NCBI RefSeq assembly: GCF_042655305.1
Contig: NZ_JBHSLR010000009.1
Source: Arcanobacterium_A bovis
GTDB taxonomy: Bacteria > Actinomycetota > Actinomycetes > Actinomycetales > Actinomycetaceae
Strand: one strand, 5' to 3'
DNA length: 64,000 nt
Part shown: in pieces, positions 7,293 to 18,300 of the stretch
How the letters are laid out: the number at the start of each line of letters is the position of its first letter
Position numbering within the stretch: position 1 is the first letter of the stretch
Translations under genes and position numbers: made by a program
The notes under the pieces: generated by a model
The model's input: only the letters and a program-made list of their open reading frames with translations
What the model was told of the DNA's origin: nothing
Database searches by the model: none

Positions 7293-9413
7293 TCATTCGC
7301 CACGGGTCTTCTGAATGATTTCGTCGGCAACAGCCTTCGGAACCTCTTGGTACTTCGCGAACTGCATGGTGTACACTGCGCGACCCTGCGTCTTTGAACG
7401 CAAATCGCCAACGTAACCGAACATTTCGGAAAGCGGAACATGAGCACGCACGATCTTGACACCGGTAGCGTCCTCCATCGAGGCAATCTGTCCACGGCGG
7501 GAGTTAAGATCGCCGATAACATCGCCCATGTACTCTTCAGGAGTACGAACCTCCACGTCCATCACTGGTTCGAGGATAACCGGCTTGGCGCGCTTAGCGC
7601 CCTCGCGGAATACCATCTGACCAGCAATCTTGAACGCCATTTCGGAGGAATCGACGTCGTGGTAAGCGCCGTCTTCGAGGGTAGCTTTAACGCCTACCAT
7701 CGGGAAGCCTGCGAGCACACCATTCTCCATTGCTGCCTGAATACCTGCATCAACAGATGGAATGTACTCACGAGGAACGCGGCCGCCTGTAACGGCGTCA
7801 ACAAACTCGTAGGTTGTACCTTCCTCGTTCTCTTCGAGTGGTTCGAAGGTAACGAGAACCTTAGCGAACTGACCGGAACCACCAGTCTGCTTCTTGTGGG
7901 TGTATTCGATCTTCTCAGCCTTAGCGCGAATGGTTTCGCGGTAAGCAACCATTGGAGCACCAACGTTTGCTTCGACCTTGAATTCACGACGCATACGATC
8001 CACGAGAATATCGAGGTGAAGTTCGCCCATACCGCCGATAACGGTCTGGCCAGTCTCATCATCAAGCTTAACCGAGAAGGTTGGATCTTCTTCAGCAAGC
8101 TTCTGGATAGCAATGCCGAGCTTCTCCTGATCGCCCTTCGACTTAGGCTCAATAGCCACGTGAATAACTGGATCTGGGAAGGTCATCGACTCAAGCGAAA
8201 TCGGATGTGCAGGATCGCACAAGGTATCACCCGTGGTGGTATCTTTCAGACCCACAACCGCGTAGATGTGACCAGCGTGTGCAACTTCTACTGGGTTTTC
8301 CTTGTTCGAGTGCATCTGGAAGATTTTTCCGATGCGCTCCTTCTTACCCTTGGTTGCGTTCAGCGTGCCCGAACCAGAATCAATCTTTCCGGAGTAAACG
8401 CGAATGTAGGTAAGACGACCGAAGAACGGATGAACAGCAATCTTGAATGCGAGTGCGGAGAACGGTTCTTTCTCATCAGCTTCGCGGGTAAGGTGCTTTT
8501 CGTCGTCGGAAGGATCAACACCCTTCACTGCCTCGATATCGAGCGGTGATGGAAGGAAATCGACAACTGCGTCAAGCATTGGCTGAACGCCAATGTTCTT
8601 GTATGCAGAACCACAGTAAACTGGGAAGATATCGCCATCAATGGTCATCTTACGGATGGCCTTCTTGAGTTCTGCGATCGAGATTTCCTCGCCACCGAAG
8701 AACTTCTCCAAGAGAGCGTCGTCAGTTTCTGCAACAGTTTCGATCAGCTTTGCGCGGTATTCCTCAGCCTTGTCGAGCATGTCAGCTGGGATTTCTTCCT
8801 CAACGACGACGGAACCGTGGGTCTTGTTGCCCTTGTCGTCCTCAGCTGGGAAGCGAATCGCCTTCATGGTGAGCAGATCGACAACACCCGAAAGTGTGGA
8901 CTCTGCACCAATTGGGAGCTGCATAACAAGCGGAGTAGCGTGCAAACGCTCTTCGATAGTACGTACCGAGAAGTAGAAGTCCGCACCCATCTTGTCCATC
9001 TTGTTGATGAAGCAGATACGTGGAACGTTGTACTTGTCAGCTTGACGCCACACGGTCTCGGACTGTGGTTCTACACCTTCCTTGCCGTCGAACACTGCAA
9101 CAGCGCCGTCGAGAACGCGCAAAGAGCGCTCTACCTCAACGGTGAAGTCAACGTGTCCTGGGGTGTCGATAATGTTGATCTGCGTACCCTTCCAGAAAGA
9201 GGTAACAGCAGCAGACGTAATCGTGATGCCGCGTTCCTTTTCCTGTTCCATCCAGTCGGTGGTTGAAGCACCATCGTGGGTTTCGCCGATCTTGTAGTTG
9301 ATGCCGGTGTAGAACAGAATGCGCTCGGTGACGGTGGTTTTACCAGCGTCAATGTGCGCCATAATTCCAATATTACGGACCTTCTTGAGGTCAGAAAGCA
9401 CTTCCAGTGCCAT
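7293..9413 (-). CDS. fusA: Elongation factor G
   Basis: Translocation GTPase that moves tRNA and mRNA after peptide bond formation and, with RRF, recycles ribosomes. The 706-residue product has the P-loop AHIDAGKT (19-26), DTPGHVDF, NKMDKMGADF and the EF-G domain IV/V segments, including GGRVPREYIPSVDAG. Length is normal. It starts with ATG behind GAGAGA, 48 nt after rpsG, in the classic order rpsL-rpsG-fusA-tuf. Confidence 0.99.
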   Translation of the reverse strand: MALEVLSDLKKVRNIGIMAHIDAGKTTVTERILFYTGINYKIGETHDGASTTDWMEQEKERGITITSAAVTSFWKGTQINIIDTPGHVDFTVEVERSLRVLDGAVAVFDGKEGVEPQSETVWRQADKYNVPRICFINKMDKMGADFYFSVRTIEERLHATPLVMQLPIGAESTLSGVVDLLTMKAIRFPAEDDKGNKTHGSVVVEEEIPADMLDKAEEYRAKLIETVAETDDALLEKFFGGEEISIAELKKAIRKMTIDGDIFPVYCGSAYKNIGVQPMLDAVVDFLPSPLDIEAVKGVDPSDDEKHLTREADEKEPFSALAFKIAVHPFFGRLTYIRVYSGKIDSGSGTLNATKGKKERIGKIFQMHSNKENPVEVAHAGHIYAVVGLKDTTTGDTLCDPAHPISLESMTFPDPVIHVAIEPKSKGDQEKLGIAIQKLAEEDPTFSVKLDDETGQTVIGGMGELHLDILVDRMRREFKVEANVGAPMVAYRETIRAKAEKIEYTHKKQTGGSGQFAKVLVTFEPLEENEEGTTYEFVDAVTGGRVPREYIPSVDAGIQAAMENGVLAGFPMVGVKATLEDGAYHDVDSSEMAFKIAGQMVFREGAKRAKPVILEPVMDVEVRTPEEYMGDVIGDLNSRRGQIASMEDATGVKIVRAHVPLSEMFGYVGDLRSKTQGRAVYTMQFAKYQEVPKAVADEIIQKTRGE

Positions 9414-9461
9414 ATAGGTCTCTCTTCTTTAATTGAAGGAAGCTCGAAAGCAACCTTGTTT

Positions 9462-9932
9462 TTACCAGCGGTAGTGTGCGAAGGCGCGGTTCGATTCGGC
9501 CATGCGGTGCATGTCCTCACGACGCTTAACAGCGGCGCCTAGTCCGTTAGCGGCATCCATGATTTCATTCTGGAGACGCTCGAGCATGGTGTTCTCTCGG
9601 CGCTGGCGTGAGAAATCCACGAGCCAACGGAGAGCGAGAGTATTGGCACGGCCAGGCTTAACCTCAACCGGAACCTGGTACGTTGCGCCACCAACACGGC
9701 GGGAACGTACTTCGAGCTGTGGACGAATATTGTCCATCGCGCGCTTGAGAACGGCGATTGGATCCTGTCCGGTCTTTTCTGCAACTGCAGCCAATGCACC
9801 GTAGACGATGCGCTCAGCAGTGGACTTCTTGCCATCAAGAAGAACACGGTTGATGAGCTGAGTTACCAAAGTTGAACCGTGAACTGGATCAGCGATAAGT
9901 GGTCGCTTACGAGCGGGACCCTTACGTGGCAT
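9462..9932 (-). CDS. rpsG: Ribosomal protein uS7 (S7)
   Basis: Nucleates assembly of the 30S head and contacts E-site tRNA and mRNA. The 156-residue product matches the family in length and contains MPRKGPARKRPLIADPVHGS and RRVGGATYQVPVEVKPGRA, ending with a basic helix and HYRW. Its ATG overlaps the rpsL stop by 1 nt, so the two genes are translationally coupled. Confidence 0.98.
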   Translation of the reverse strand: MPRKGPARKRPLIADPVHGSTLVTQLINRVLLDGKKSTAERIVYGALAAVAEKTGQDPIAVLKRAMDNIRPQLEVRSRRVGGATYQVPVEVKPGRANTLALRWLVDFSRQRRENTMLERLQNEIMDAANGLGAAVKRREDMHRMAESNRAFAHYRW

Positions 9933-10306
9933 TACTTCTTCTCCTTCTTCGCACCGTACTTGGAGCGTCCTTGCGAACGGTTCTTGACACCCTGGGTATC
10001 AAGAGCGCCACGCACGATGTGGTAGCGGACACCAGGAAGATCCTTCACACGACCACCGCGAACGAGAACGATCGAGTGCTCCTGAAGGTTGTGACCTTCA
10101 CCTGGGATGTATGCCGTGACCTCGATACCGGAGGACAAACGAACACGGGCGACCTTACGAAGCGCCGAGTTAGGCTTCTTCGGTGTAGTGGTGTAGACGC
10201 GGGTGCAAACTCCACGACGCTGCGGGCTCTTCTTAAGAGCTGGCGTGTTGGAGGCACTAACCTTGCTGCTGCGGCCCTTGCGAACCAGCTGCTGAATAGT
10301 TGGCAC
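9932..10306 (-). CDS. rpsL: Ribosomal protein uS12 (S12)
   Basis: Decoding-centre protein of the 30S subunit and first gene of the str operon. The 124-residue product has TTTPKKPNSALRKVARVRL at residues 39-57 and GGRVKDLPGVRYHIVRG later. Both lysines at which streptomycin-resistance changes are known (K43 and K88) are wild type. The start is GTG with AGGAGA 5 nt upstream. Confidence 0.98.
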   Translation of the reverse strand: MPTIQQLVRKGRSSKVSASNTPALKKSPQRRGVCTRVYTTTPKKPNSALRKVARVRLSSGIEVTAYIPGEGHNLQEHSIVLVRGGRVKDLPGVRYHIVRGALDTQGVKNRSQGRSKYGAKKEKK

Positions 10307-10548
10307 TATTTCTCCTGTTTAACTATTTCTTTCGTCGAACTGCCCGCCTGTCCGAATGAACCTGCGGTTGAAGAGGACACCGTTCCTCTTCCAACGTCTA
10401 AAGACCCTTCATCCGACTCAGTCTCCGCCTGAATTGCAACTACGAAAGCGAAGTATCGGTTTAGCAACGTGAAGGACCCTAGAACGGGCACCAACGTTAA
10501 GACTAACGTTTTAGCGGTAAAACAGTCAAAGACAGAGCACAAATTGCA
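10307..10548 (-). other. Upstream region of the str operon, no gene
   Basis: With the hairpin at 10549-10587 this forms a stretch of about 370 nt without a gene. It must contain the promoter for rpsL on the minus strand. I see only weak candidates (for example a TAGGGT hexamer near 10487) and no convincing -35/-10 pair. A short open frame on the minus strand runs through part of it but lacks a convincing ribosome binding site. Confidence 0.35.
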
Positions 10549-10587
10549 AACGTGGCACTACACACACTCGGTGTGTAGTGCCACGTT
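10549..10587 (-). terminator. Perfect 17-bp hairpin, terminator of the DUF1307 gene
   Basis: Arms 10549-10565 and 10571-10587 are perfect reverse complements around a 5-nt loop (ACTCG). It lies about 86 nt after the stop of the lipoprotein gene, on the strand of that gene. The following sequence is only weakly T-rich (TTTGCAATTTG), as for several other hairpins in this window. Confidence 0.65.
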
Positions 10588-10673
10588 ATTGAGTCACAAC
10601 TGCCGGAATCAAGCCGCGCTAACCAATCAGCACATTAAAGCCATTGAGCTGGCACTTGAACCGACCAAGTCAA

Positions 10674-11141
10674 TTACTTGACTTCTTTCCAGCCGTTCTT
10701 CTTGAGTTCTTCAACGCTCTTCTTGAGAGAGAGGTAGTCGATCTTCGAGTCGGTTACCGGAATAAGCTTCGCATCAATAGCCTGCTTCAAGGTTTCCGAA
10801 TCGCCTACTGGAATCGAAATCGTTTCGGTCATCTTGCCGTCTTTTTCAGCGATGTCGTACTTAGCGCCCTTAATCTTGGCGTATTCAGCCTTTGCTTCGT
10901 CAACGGCCTTCTTGACGATCTCTTTCTGAGTGTCATCAAACTTCGCAAGATCAATTTCAGTGTCCTGCTTGAAATCCTGAACCTTATCATCTTCCGCGTT
11001 GAGCGTCATGGTGATCTTCAGGCCATCTTTTTCTTGCGAGAGCTTAGCGGATTCTTTAACTGGTGAGCCGCAAGCAGCCAAACCAAAGATGAGCATCATC
11101 GAAGCAAAAAGAGCCGTCAATGCGCGGGTGAACTTCTTCAT
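10674..11141 (-). CDS. DUF1307 (YehR-like) lipoprotein
   Basis: Predicted secreted lipoprotein of unknown role. Residues 1-23 form a signal peptide with lipobox LAAC (Cys24), after MKKFTRALTALFASMMLIFG. The remaining 130 residues are lysine- and glutamate-rich and match the DUF1307/YehR pattern: DGLKITMTLNAEDDKVQ near the start and KNGWKEVK at the end. It is monocistronic, between rpoC and rpsL, with its own hairpin terminator. The family is best known from Firmicutes and Enterobacteria, so acquisition by transfer is possible but unproven. Family call by pattern recognition. Confidence 0.75.
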   Translation of the reverse strand: MKKFTRALTALFASMMLIFGLAACGSPVKESAKLSQEKDGLKITMTLNAEDDKVQDFKQDTEIDLAKFDDTQKEIVKKAVDEAKAEYAKIKGAKYDIAEKDGKMTETISIPVGDSETLKQAIDAKLIPVTDSKIDYLSLKKSVEELKKNGWKEVK

Positions 11142-11301
11142 GTAATTTCCTATCCGAGGTGTTCAGCAAAATGCTGTTTACGAACAAATTGTACCAAAGT
11201 AGCCACGCCTTGGAAACTGACTCTGCTTTTCGTTAACCAGTCGTTTACATTTCAAACATCAAAGCATCCATATTTTGGTATCTCCGATTCTGCAAAATAT
11301 G

Positions 11302-11338
11302 AAGGCGGGACACTGACCTGCGTCAGCATCCCGCCTTA
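11302..11338 (-). terminator. Terminator of rpoBC
   Basis: Outer arms AAGGCGGGA (11302-11310) and TCCCGCCTT (11330-11338) pair perfectly, with an inner CTGAC/GTCAG stem (11313-11317 with 11322-11326). On the minus strand it is followed by ATATTTTGC. It starts 48 nt after the rpoC stop. Confidence 0.7.
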
Positions 11339-11385
11339 ATATTTTGGTTACTACAGAATCAGTTCTATCTCGATCCTGAAATCAC

Positions 11386-14300
11386 TCAGAATTGCAGACC
11401 AAACCCATAGCCGATCGAGGAATCATAATCGTCGTAACCGCCGTAACCGTAGATATCGTCGAACGAATCCAGATCGCGGCTAATGATGTTATGCAACTGC
11501 TCGTATTCGCTACGTGCAGCAGGCGTTGGCTCAGCCTTCATGCCACGGAGTTGCTCCAAGCCAGTACCAGCCGGAATCAACTTACCGAGAATGACGTTTT
11601 CCTTCAGACCCGACAACGGATCGGACTTCGAATTCAACGCTGCCTCAGTGAGAACCTTCGTGGTCTCCTGGAAGGACGCAGCCGAGAGCCACGAATCGGT
11701 AGCCAAGGAAGCCTTGGTAATACCCATCAGCTCTGGACGACCCGACGCAGGCTTGCCGCCCTCTGCCAAGGTTGCGCGGTTCGCATCTTCGAATACCGAT
11801 ACGTCTACCAACTCACCCGGAAGCAACGTGGTATCCCCTGCTTCCAGCACAGTTACGCGGCGAAGCATCTGGCGCACGATAACTTCGATGTGCTTGTCGT
11901 GGATTTCCACGCCCTGCGAACGATAAACGTTCTGCACTTCGGATACGAGATGCAACTGAGCTTGGCGACGTCCCGTGATACGAAGAACCTTCTTCGGATC
12001 AACCGAACCTTCAACGAGCTGCTGTCCAACCGCAACGTGCGATCCTTCTGGAACAAGAAGCTTCGCACGCTTGCCCACGAGGTAAACGAGGTCTTCGTCG
12101 CCGTCGTCGCGCTTGATAATCAGGCGACGCGAACGCTCCATGTCCTCGATTTCCAGTCGGCCGGCGGCCTCCGCAAGCGGAGCCTCGCCCTTTGGAGTAC
12201 GAGCTTCGAAAAGTTCCTGAACACGAGGTAGACCCTGGGTGATATCCTCTGCGGATGCAGCGCCACCTGTGTGGAAGGTACGCATCGTAAGCTGAGTTCC
12301 AGGTTCGCCAATCGACTGAGCGGAAACGATACCCACTGCTTCGCCGATGTCAACGAGCTTGCCGGTTGCCAACGAGCGGCCGTAGCAAGCAGCACAGGTG
12401 CCCACGCGCGAGTTACAGGTGAGCACGGAGCGAACCGTGATCTCCTTGATTCCGGCGTCGATAAGCTTCTCGAGTGCGACGTCGCCAATATCGGTACCTG
12501 CCTCAACGACGACGTTTCCATCGGCGTCAAGCGCATCCTTTGCGAGGGTGCGTGCGTAAACCGAGGTATCGATATCCTCGGAACGAACGACATTGCCGTC
12601 TGCATCGGTGACGATAATTTGCTTAGTCAGACCACGCGAGGTGCCACAATCAGCTTCGCGTACGATAACGTCCTGAGCCACGTCCACCAGACGACGGGTC
12701 AAGTAACCCGAGTCAGCGGTACGAAGCGCGGTGTCAGCAAGACCCTTACGAGCACCGTGGGTAGCGGTGAAGTATTCGAGCGCGGACAAGCCTTCACGGT
12801 AGTTCGACTTAATCGGACGTGGAATAATTTCACCGTTCGGATCAGCCACGAGACCACGCATACCAGCAACCTGGCGAATCTGCATCCAGTTACCACGAGC
12901 GCCAGAGGAAACCATCTGGTTGATGTTGTTCCAGTAATCGAACTGGTCACGCATCTCGTCAGCAACCTTGTCGGTCACTTCCGTCCAGAGAGCAACGAGA
13001 TCCTTACGACGATCTTCGTCACGGATATTTCCTTCTTGGAAGTCCTGTTCAATCTTGGCAGCTTGCTTTTCGGCAGCCTCAAGAATTTCAGCCTTGTTAG
13101 CAGGCGTCTTAACGTCAGATACAGCGATGGTCACGCCGGAGCGTCCACCCCAGTAGAAGCCCGTCTCCTTAAGAGCGTCAAGCGAGGCACCAACGTCCAC
13201 CTTCGGGTAGCGTTCTGCGAGCTCATTAACGATAGCTCCCAGCACCTTCTTGTCTACAACCTTGTTCACGAATGGGAACTGAGTTGGTAGCGCATCGTTG
13301 AAGATCGAGCGTCCGAGTGTGGTTTCGAGCAGGACGGCGTCGCCCTCTTCGTAGTTCTCCGGTGCGTTCCAGCCACGAGGCAAGACGACGTCCTCCGCGC
13401 GGAAACGAATGCGAACGAGCGCATTGAGATCCAACTCGCCGAGGTCGAATGCCATCTGAGCTTCTGCAATAGACGAGAAGCAACGACCCTCGCCCTTGCC
13501 ACCTTCACGAACCATCGTCAAGTGGTACAAGCCGATAATCATGTCCTGCGATGGAACCGTAACTGGACGACCATCGGAAGGCTTGAGAATGTTATTCGCT
13601 GAAAGCATCAAAATACGTGCTTCTGCCTGCGCTTCCACCGAAAGCGGCAGGTGCACAGCCATCTGATCGCCGTCGAAGTCAGCGTTAAACGCAGAACATA
13701 CGAGCGGGTGCAGGCGGATTGCCTTACCTTCGATCAGCTGAGGCTCGAATGCCTGGATACCAAGACGGTGCAGCGTAGGTGCACGGTTGAGCAATACTGG
13801 GTGCTCCTTGATGACCTCTTCGAGCACGTCGAACACTTCGTCACGCTGGCGCTCGATGAGACGCTTAGCTGCCTTGATGTTCTTAGCCAATTCAAGATCA
13901 ACGAGACGCTTCTGCACGAATGGCTTGAAGAGCTCCAAAGCCATCGTCTTTGGCAGACCACACTGGTGCAACTTCAAAGTTGGACCAACCACGATAACCG
14001 AACGACCCGAGTAATCAACACGCTTACCGAGCAGGTTCTGACGGAAACGACCTTGCTTACCCTTGAGCATGTCCGAAATGGACTTCAACGGACGGTTACC
14101 GGCTCCCTGAACTGGGCGGCCACGACGTCCATTGTCGAAAAGCGAATCCACAGCTTCCTGGAGCATACGCTTTTCGTTGTTCACCATAATTTCAGGCGCG
14201 TTGAGATCGATCATGCGCTTGAGACGGTTATTACGGTTAATGACGCGGCGGTACAAGTCGTTCAAATCGGACGTTGCGAAACGTCCGCCATCAAGCTGCA

Positions 14301-15282
14301 CCATTGGGCGCAAATCCGGTGGAATCACTGGCAGTGCGTCCAGCACCATTGCCTCTGGCTTGGTGCCCGAGTGCAAGAAGGCGTTAACAACCTTGATACG
14401 CTTCAAAGCGCGAGTCTTGCGCTGAGCGGTGCCGGTTTCAATTTGTTCAACGAGCGCATCGTGCTCAGTTTGCAAATCGAAATCACGCAGACGACGCTGA
14501 ATAGCTTCCGCACCACGGAAAGCTTCGAAGTAGTCGCCCCAACGAGCTTCCATCTCGCGGTATGCGTCTTCGTCACCTTCGAGGTCGCCTACCTTGAGCT
14601 TGAGGAACTTGTCCCACACCTCGTCGAGGCGCTCAAGATCCTGCTCAAACTGACGGCGAACTCGGCGGGTTTCAGCTTCTGCACTGCGCTTGATCTTAGC
14701 GCGAGCAGCGGCGTCGGCATTAGAATTCTCGGCTTCCTTCAAAGCCTCTTCTTCTGCACGCAGAGCCTTCTCAACCTCGGCGTCGCGCTCCTTTTCAAGG
14801 TTTGCACGCTCGAGTTCGTATTCGCCGGTGAGAGTTGCGAGGTCAGCACGACGACGCTCCTCATCCACGCTAGTCACCATGTATGCAGCAAAGTAAATGA
14901 CCTTTTCCAGATCCTTTGGAGCAATATCAAGGAGGTAACCAAGGCGCGATGGAACACCCTTGAAGTACCAAATATGAGTTACAGGTGCAGCGAGTTCAAT
15001 ATGACCCATACGCTCGCGGCGCACCTTTGAACGCGTGACTTCAACGCCACAGCGCTCACAAACAATTCCCTTGTAGCGAGGGCGCTTGTACTTACCACAA
15101 GCACACTCCCAATCACGGGTAGGACCGAAAATCTGCTCACCGAAAAGGCCATCCTTTTCAGGCTTGAGAGTACGGTAGTTGATGGTCTCAGGCTTGGTAA
15201 CTGTGCCGTGTGACCATGAACGGATATCGTCGGACGTGGCCAGCGATATGTGGAGCTGATCGAAGAGATTAACGTCGAGCAA
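11386..15282 (-). CDS. rpoC: RNA polymerase beta' subunit
   Basis: Largest catalytic subunit of RNA polymerase. The 1298-residue product contains the N-terminal zinc site (Cys60, 62, 75, 78), the coiled-coil insertion typical of actinobacteria (charged helix around residues 145-215), the invariant magnesium motif NADFDGDQM, and the second zinc cluster with CNSRVGTCAACYG. The start is a TTG (TTGCTCGACGTT) with AGGA upstream, about 100 nt after rpoB. It is co-transcribed with rpoB and ends before a clear hairpin. Confidence 0.99.
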   Translation of the reverse strand: MLDVNLFDQLHISLATSDDIRSWSHGTVTKPETINYRTLKPEKDGLFGEQIFGPTRDWECACGKYKRPRYKGIVCERCGVEVTRSKVRRERMGHIELAAPVTHIWYFKGVPSRLGYLLDIAPKDLEKVIYFAAYMVTSVDEERRRADLATLTGEYELERANLEKERDAEVEKALRAEEEALKEAENSNADAAARAKIKRSAEAETRRVRRQFEQDLERLDEVWDKFLKLKVGDLEGDEDAYREMEARWGDYFEAFRGAEAIQRRLRDFDLQTEHDALVEQIETGTAQRKTRALKRIKVVNAFLHSGTKPEAMVLDALPVIPPDLRPMVQLDGGRFATSDLNDLYRRVINRNNRLKRMIDLNAPEIMVNNEKRMLQEAVDSLFDNGRRGRPVQGAGNRPLKSISDMLKGKQGRFRQNLLGKRVDYSGRSVIVVGPTLKLHQCGLPKTMALELFKPFVQKRLVDLELAKNIKAAKRLIERQRDEVFDVLEEVIKEHPVLLNRAPTLHRLGIQAFEPQLIEGKAIRLHPLVCSAFNADFDGDQMAVHLPLSVEAQAEARILMLSANNILKPSDGRPVTVPSQDMIIGLYHLTMVREGGKGEGRCFSSIAEAQMAFDLGELDLNALVRIRFRAEDVVLPRGWNAPENYEEGDAVLLETTLGRSIFNDALPTQFPFVNKVVDKKVLGAIVNELAERYPKVDVGASLDALKETGFYWGGRSGVTIAVSDVKTPANKAEILEAAEKQAAKIEQDFQEGNIRDEDRRKDLVALWTEVTDKVADEMRDQFDYWNNINQMVSSGARGNWMQIRQVAGMRGLVADPNGEIIPRPIKSNYREGLSALEYFTATHGARKGLADTALRTADSGYLTRRLVDVAQDVIVREADCGTSRGLTKQIIVTDADGNVVRSEDIDTSVYARTLAKDALDADGNVVVEAGTDIGDVALEKLIDAGIKEITVRSVLTCNSRVGTCAACYGRSLATGKLVDIGEAVGIVSAQSIGEPGTQLTMRTFHTGGAASAEDITQGLPRVQELFEARTPKGEAPLAEAAGRLEIEDMERSRRLIIKRDDGDEDLVYLVGKRAKLLVPEGSHVAVGQQLVEGSVDPKKVLRITGRRQAQLHLVSEVQNVYRSQGVEIHDKHIEVIVRQMLRRVTVLEAGDTTLLPGELVDVSVFEDANRATLAEGGKPASGRPELMGITKASLATDSWLSAASFQETTKVLTEAALNSKSDPLSGLKENVILGKLIPAGTGLEQLRGMKAEPTPAARSEYEQLHNIISRDLDSFDDIYGYGGYDDYDSSIGYGFGLQF

Positions 15283-15384
15283 GATTCCTACTTCCGAAGT
15301 ATTTTACGCCGGGTAAATTCTTTTGTTTCAATCGGCGGGCAAGGTAGCAGGCGTTTCGCCACCATGCCCACCGTCGAGAGCTAA

Positions 15385-18300
15385 CTAGAAGTCAGCGCCT
15401 GTCTGAAGGTCTTCGAGGCCCGTCTGAACGCCCGCGTTCTGCGGTGCTCGGAAGGCGTCGTCGTCGGAATCCTGCAGGCTAATAGCATTGCCCACAGAGT
15501 CAAGGGCTTCCACATTCAAGCACAGCGAACGCATTTCTTGAACGAGAACCTTGAACGATTCCGGAAGACCCGGCTCAGGTACGTTGTCTCCCTTAACGAT
15601 TGCTTCATAAACCTTGACTCGGCCGACGGTGTCGTCCGACTTGATCGTCAACATTTCCTGAAGTGTGTGTGCGGCACCGTACGCTTCAAGTGCCCAAACT
15701 TCCATTTCTCCGAAGCGCTGGCCACCGAACTGGGCTTTACCACCAAGTGGCTGCTGGGTAACCATGGAGTATGGACCGGTTGAACGCGCGTGGATCTTGT
15801 CATCCACCAAGTGGTGCAGCTTCAGCATGTACATGTAACCAACCGAAACTGGCTCTGGGAACGGCTCACCGGTGCGGCCGTCAAACAGACGCGCCTTACC
15901 GCTCTCGTCCACCATGCGATCGCCGTCGCGATTTGGCAAGGTATTTCCAAGCAGACCCTTGAGTTCATCGGAAAGAACGCCGTCGAACACTGGAGTAGCC
16001 ACTGGCTGGCGTCCCTCAGTCTTGACCGAACCTTCCGGTAGACGCAGCGCCCACTCTTCGCCGTTCTTGCGAGCTTCGGTAGCGTCCCAGCCTTGAGCTG
16101 CAATCCAGCCCAAGTGGAGTTCGAACACCTGACCGAGGTTCATACGCGATGGCACACCAAGTGGATTCAAAACGATATCGACTGGAGTACCGTCTTCCAT
16201 AAACGGCATGTCTTCCAGCGGGAGAATACGGGAGATAACACCCTTATTTCCGTGGCGACCAGCCATCTTATCGCCAATCGTGATCTTGCGGCGCTGCGCA
16301 ATATGAACACGAACGGTTTGGCGAACATCGGCGGCGAGCTCATCGTGATTCTCAGAGGAGAATTCCTTGACACCAATGACGATGCCGGATTCACCGTGTG
16401 GCACGCGGAGCGAGGTATCGCGAACTTCCTTTGCCTTCTCACCGAAAATAGCGCGAAGCAGGCGCTCTTCGGAGGTGAGCTCGGTTTCACCCTTTGGCGT
16501 GATCTTTCCGACGAGGATGTCACCTGCGGAAACTTCAGCGCCGATACGGATGATTCCACGCTCGTCGAGATGCGAAAGCATTTCTTCCGAAACGTTTGGA
16601 ATATCGCGGGTGATTTCTTCTGGACCAAGCTTGGTATCGCGGGCATCAACCTCGTGCTCTTCGATGTGAATCGAAGTCAAGAGATCTTCTGCCTGGCAAC
16701 GCTGGGACAGAATAATAGCGTCTTCGTAGTTGTAGCCGTTCCATGCCATGAAAGCAACGAGGAGGTTCTGACCGAGAGCCAATTCGCCACCGTCGGTAGC
16801 TGGACCATCGGCAATGAGCGAACCCTTCTCCAAGCGGTCACCCTCAGAAACAACAACACGTTGGTTGGTGCAGTTTCCAGGGTTCGAACGCTCGAACTTC
16901 GCCAACTTGTACATGCGGTGGTTGCCGTCGTCTTCCTCCACGTAAACTGCGTCGGCGGAAACTTCGGTAACTACACCAGGCGCAACGGCAACAGTAACAT
17001 CACCGGCGTCAACAGCTGCGCGGATTTCCATGCCGGTGCCTACGAGCGGCGCGGCTGGACGGATCAACGGCACAGCCTGACGCTGCATGTTTGCACCCAT
17101 GAGAGCGCGGTTTGCGTCGTCGTGCTCCAAGAATGGAATCATTGCGGTACCAACGGAACACATCTGACGTGCAGAAACGTCCATGTAGCCAACTTCGTCT
17201 GGATGAACGAGCGCAGGCTCACCACCAGGCAGGCGTACAAGAACTTCCTGCTCCTTGAAGGTGCCGTCCTCGTTCAGCTCGGCCGAAGCCTGTGCCACTG
17301 CGTAACGATCTTCGTCGGCGGCGTCGAGGTAAACGATCTCATCAGTGACGCGACCATCCACAACCTTGCGGTAAGGTGTCTCGATAAAGCCAAAAGCATT
17401 GACGCGACCAAACGAAGCAAGCGAACCGATCAGACCAATGTTTGGACCTTCAGGGGTTTCGATTGGACACATACGGCCGTAGTGCGACGGGTGAACGTCT
17501 CGAACTTCCATCGAAGCGCGATCACGCGACAGACCGCCCGGACCGAGAGCCGACAGACGGCGCTTGTGCGTCAAACCAGCGAGCGGGTTGTTTTGATCCA
17601 TGAACTGCGAGAGCTGCGAAGTACCGAAGAACTCCTTGATTGCAGCCACAATCGGGCGGATATTAATCAACGACGACGGCGTGATTGCTTCCGCTTCCTG
17701 CGTGGTCATACGCTCGCGCACCATACGATCAAGACGCGACAAACCAGTGCGGACTTGGTTCTGAATAAGCTCGCCAACAGCGCGAATACGACGGTTGCCG
17801 AAGTGGTCAATATCGTCCGTTTCGACGACGACGCTACGGCCACCTTCTGCTGAAACTACCTCTGCTTCACCTGCGTGCAGAGCGAGCAAGTAGCGAAGCG
17901 TAGCCGTGATATCGGTGATCGAAAGCTGGCGCTTGGAAGATTCAATATCCAAGCCGAGCTTTTTATTGACCTTGTAACGACCAACCTTGGCGAGATCGTA
18001 GCGCTTGTCGTTGAAATAGAAATTGCGCAGCAAGTTGCGACCAGCCTCAGCGGTTGGCGGTTCGCCTGGGCGCAACTTGCGGTAAAGATCTTGCAAGGCT
18101 TCTTCTTGAGTCTTGACGGTGTCCTTTTCCAAGGTGTCAATCAGAATCGGGAAGTCCTTGAATTCTTCGCGAATCTCGGATTCGCTCATGCCCAGGGCCT
18201 TAAGGAATACGGTTACCGACTGCTTGCGCTTACGATCGATGCGCACGCCCACCGAATCGCGCTTGTCGATTTCAAACTCGAGCCATGCGCCGCGCGACGG

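Noticed and set aside
9932..10306. Possible streptomycin-resistance change in rpsL
   Set aside because: Lys43 and Lys88 are both present.
17560..17660. Possible rifampicin-resistance change in rpoB
   Set aside because: The region reads SQLSQFMDQNNPL and THKRRLSALGPGGL, wild type at the usual positions.
16093..17853. 586-codon open frame on the plus strand
   Set aside because: Antisense to rpoB with no ribosome binding site or known motifs; a shadow of codon bias, like 13651-15030 opposite rpoC.
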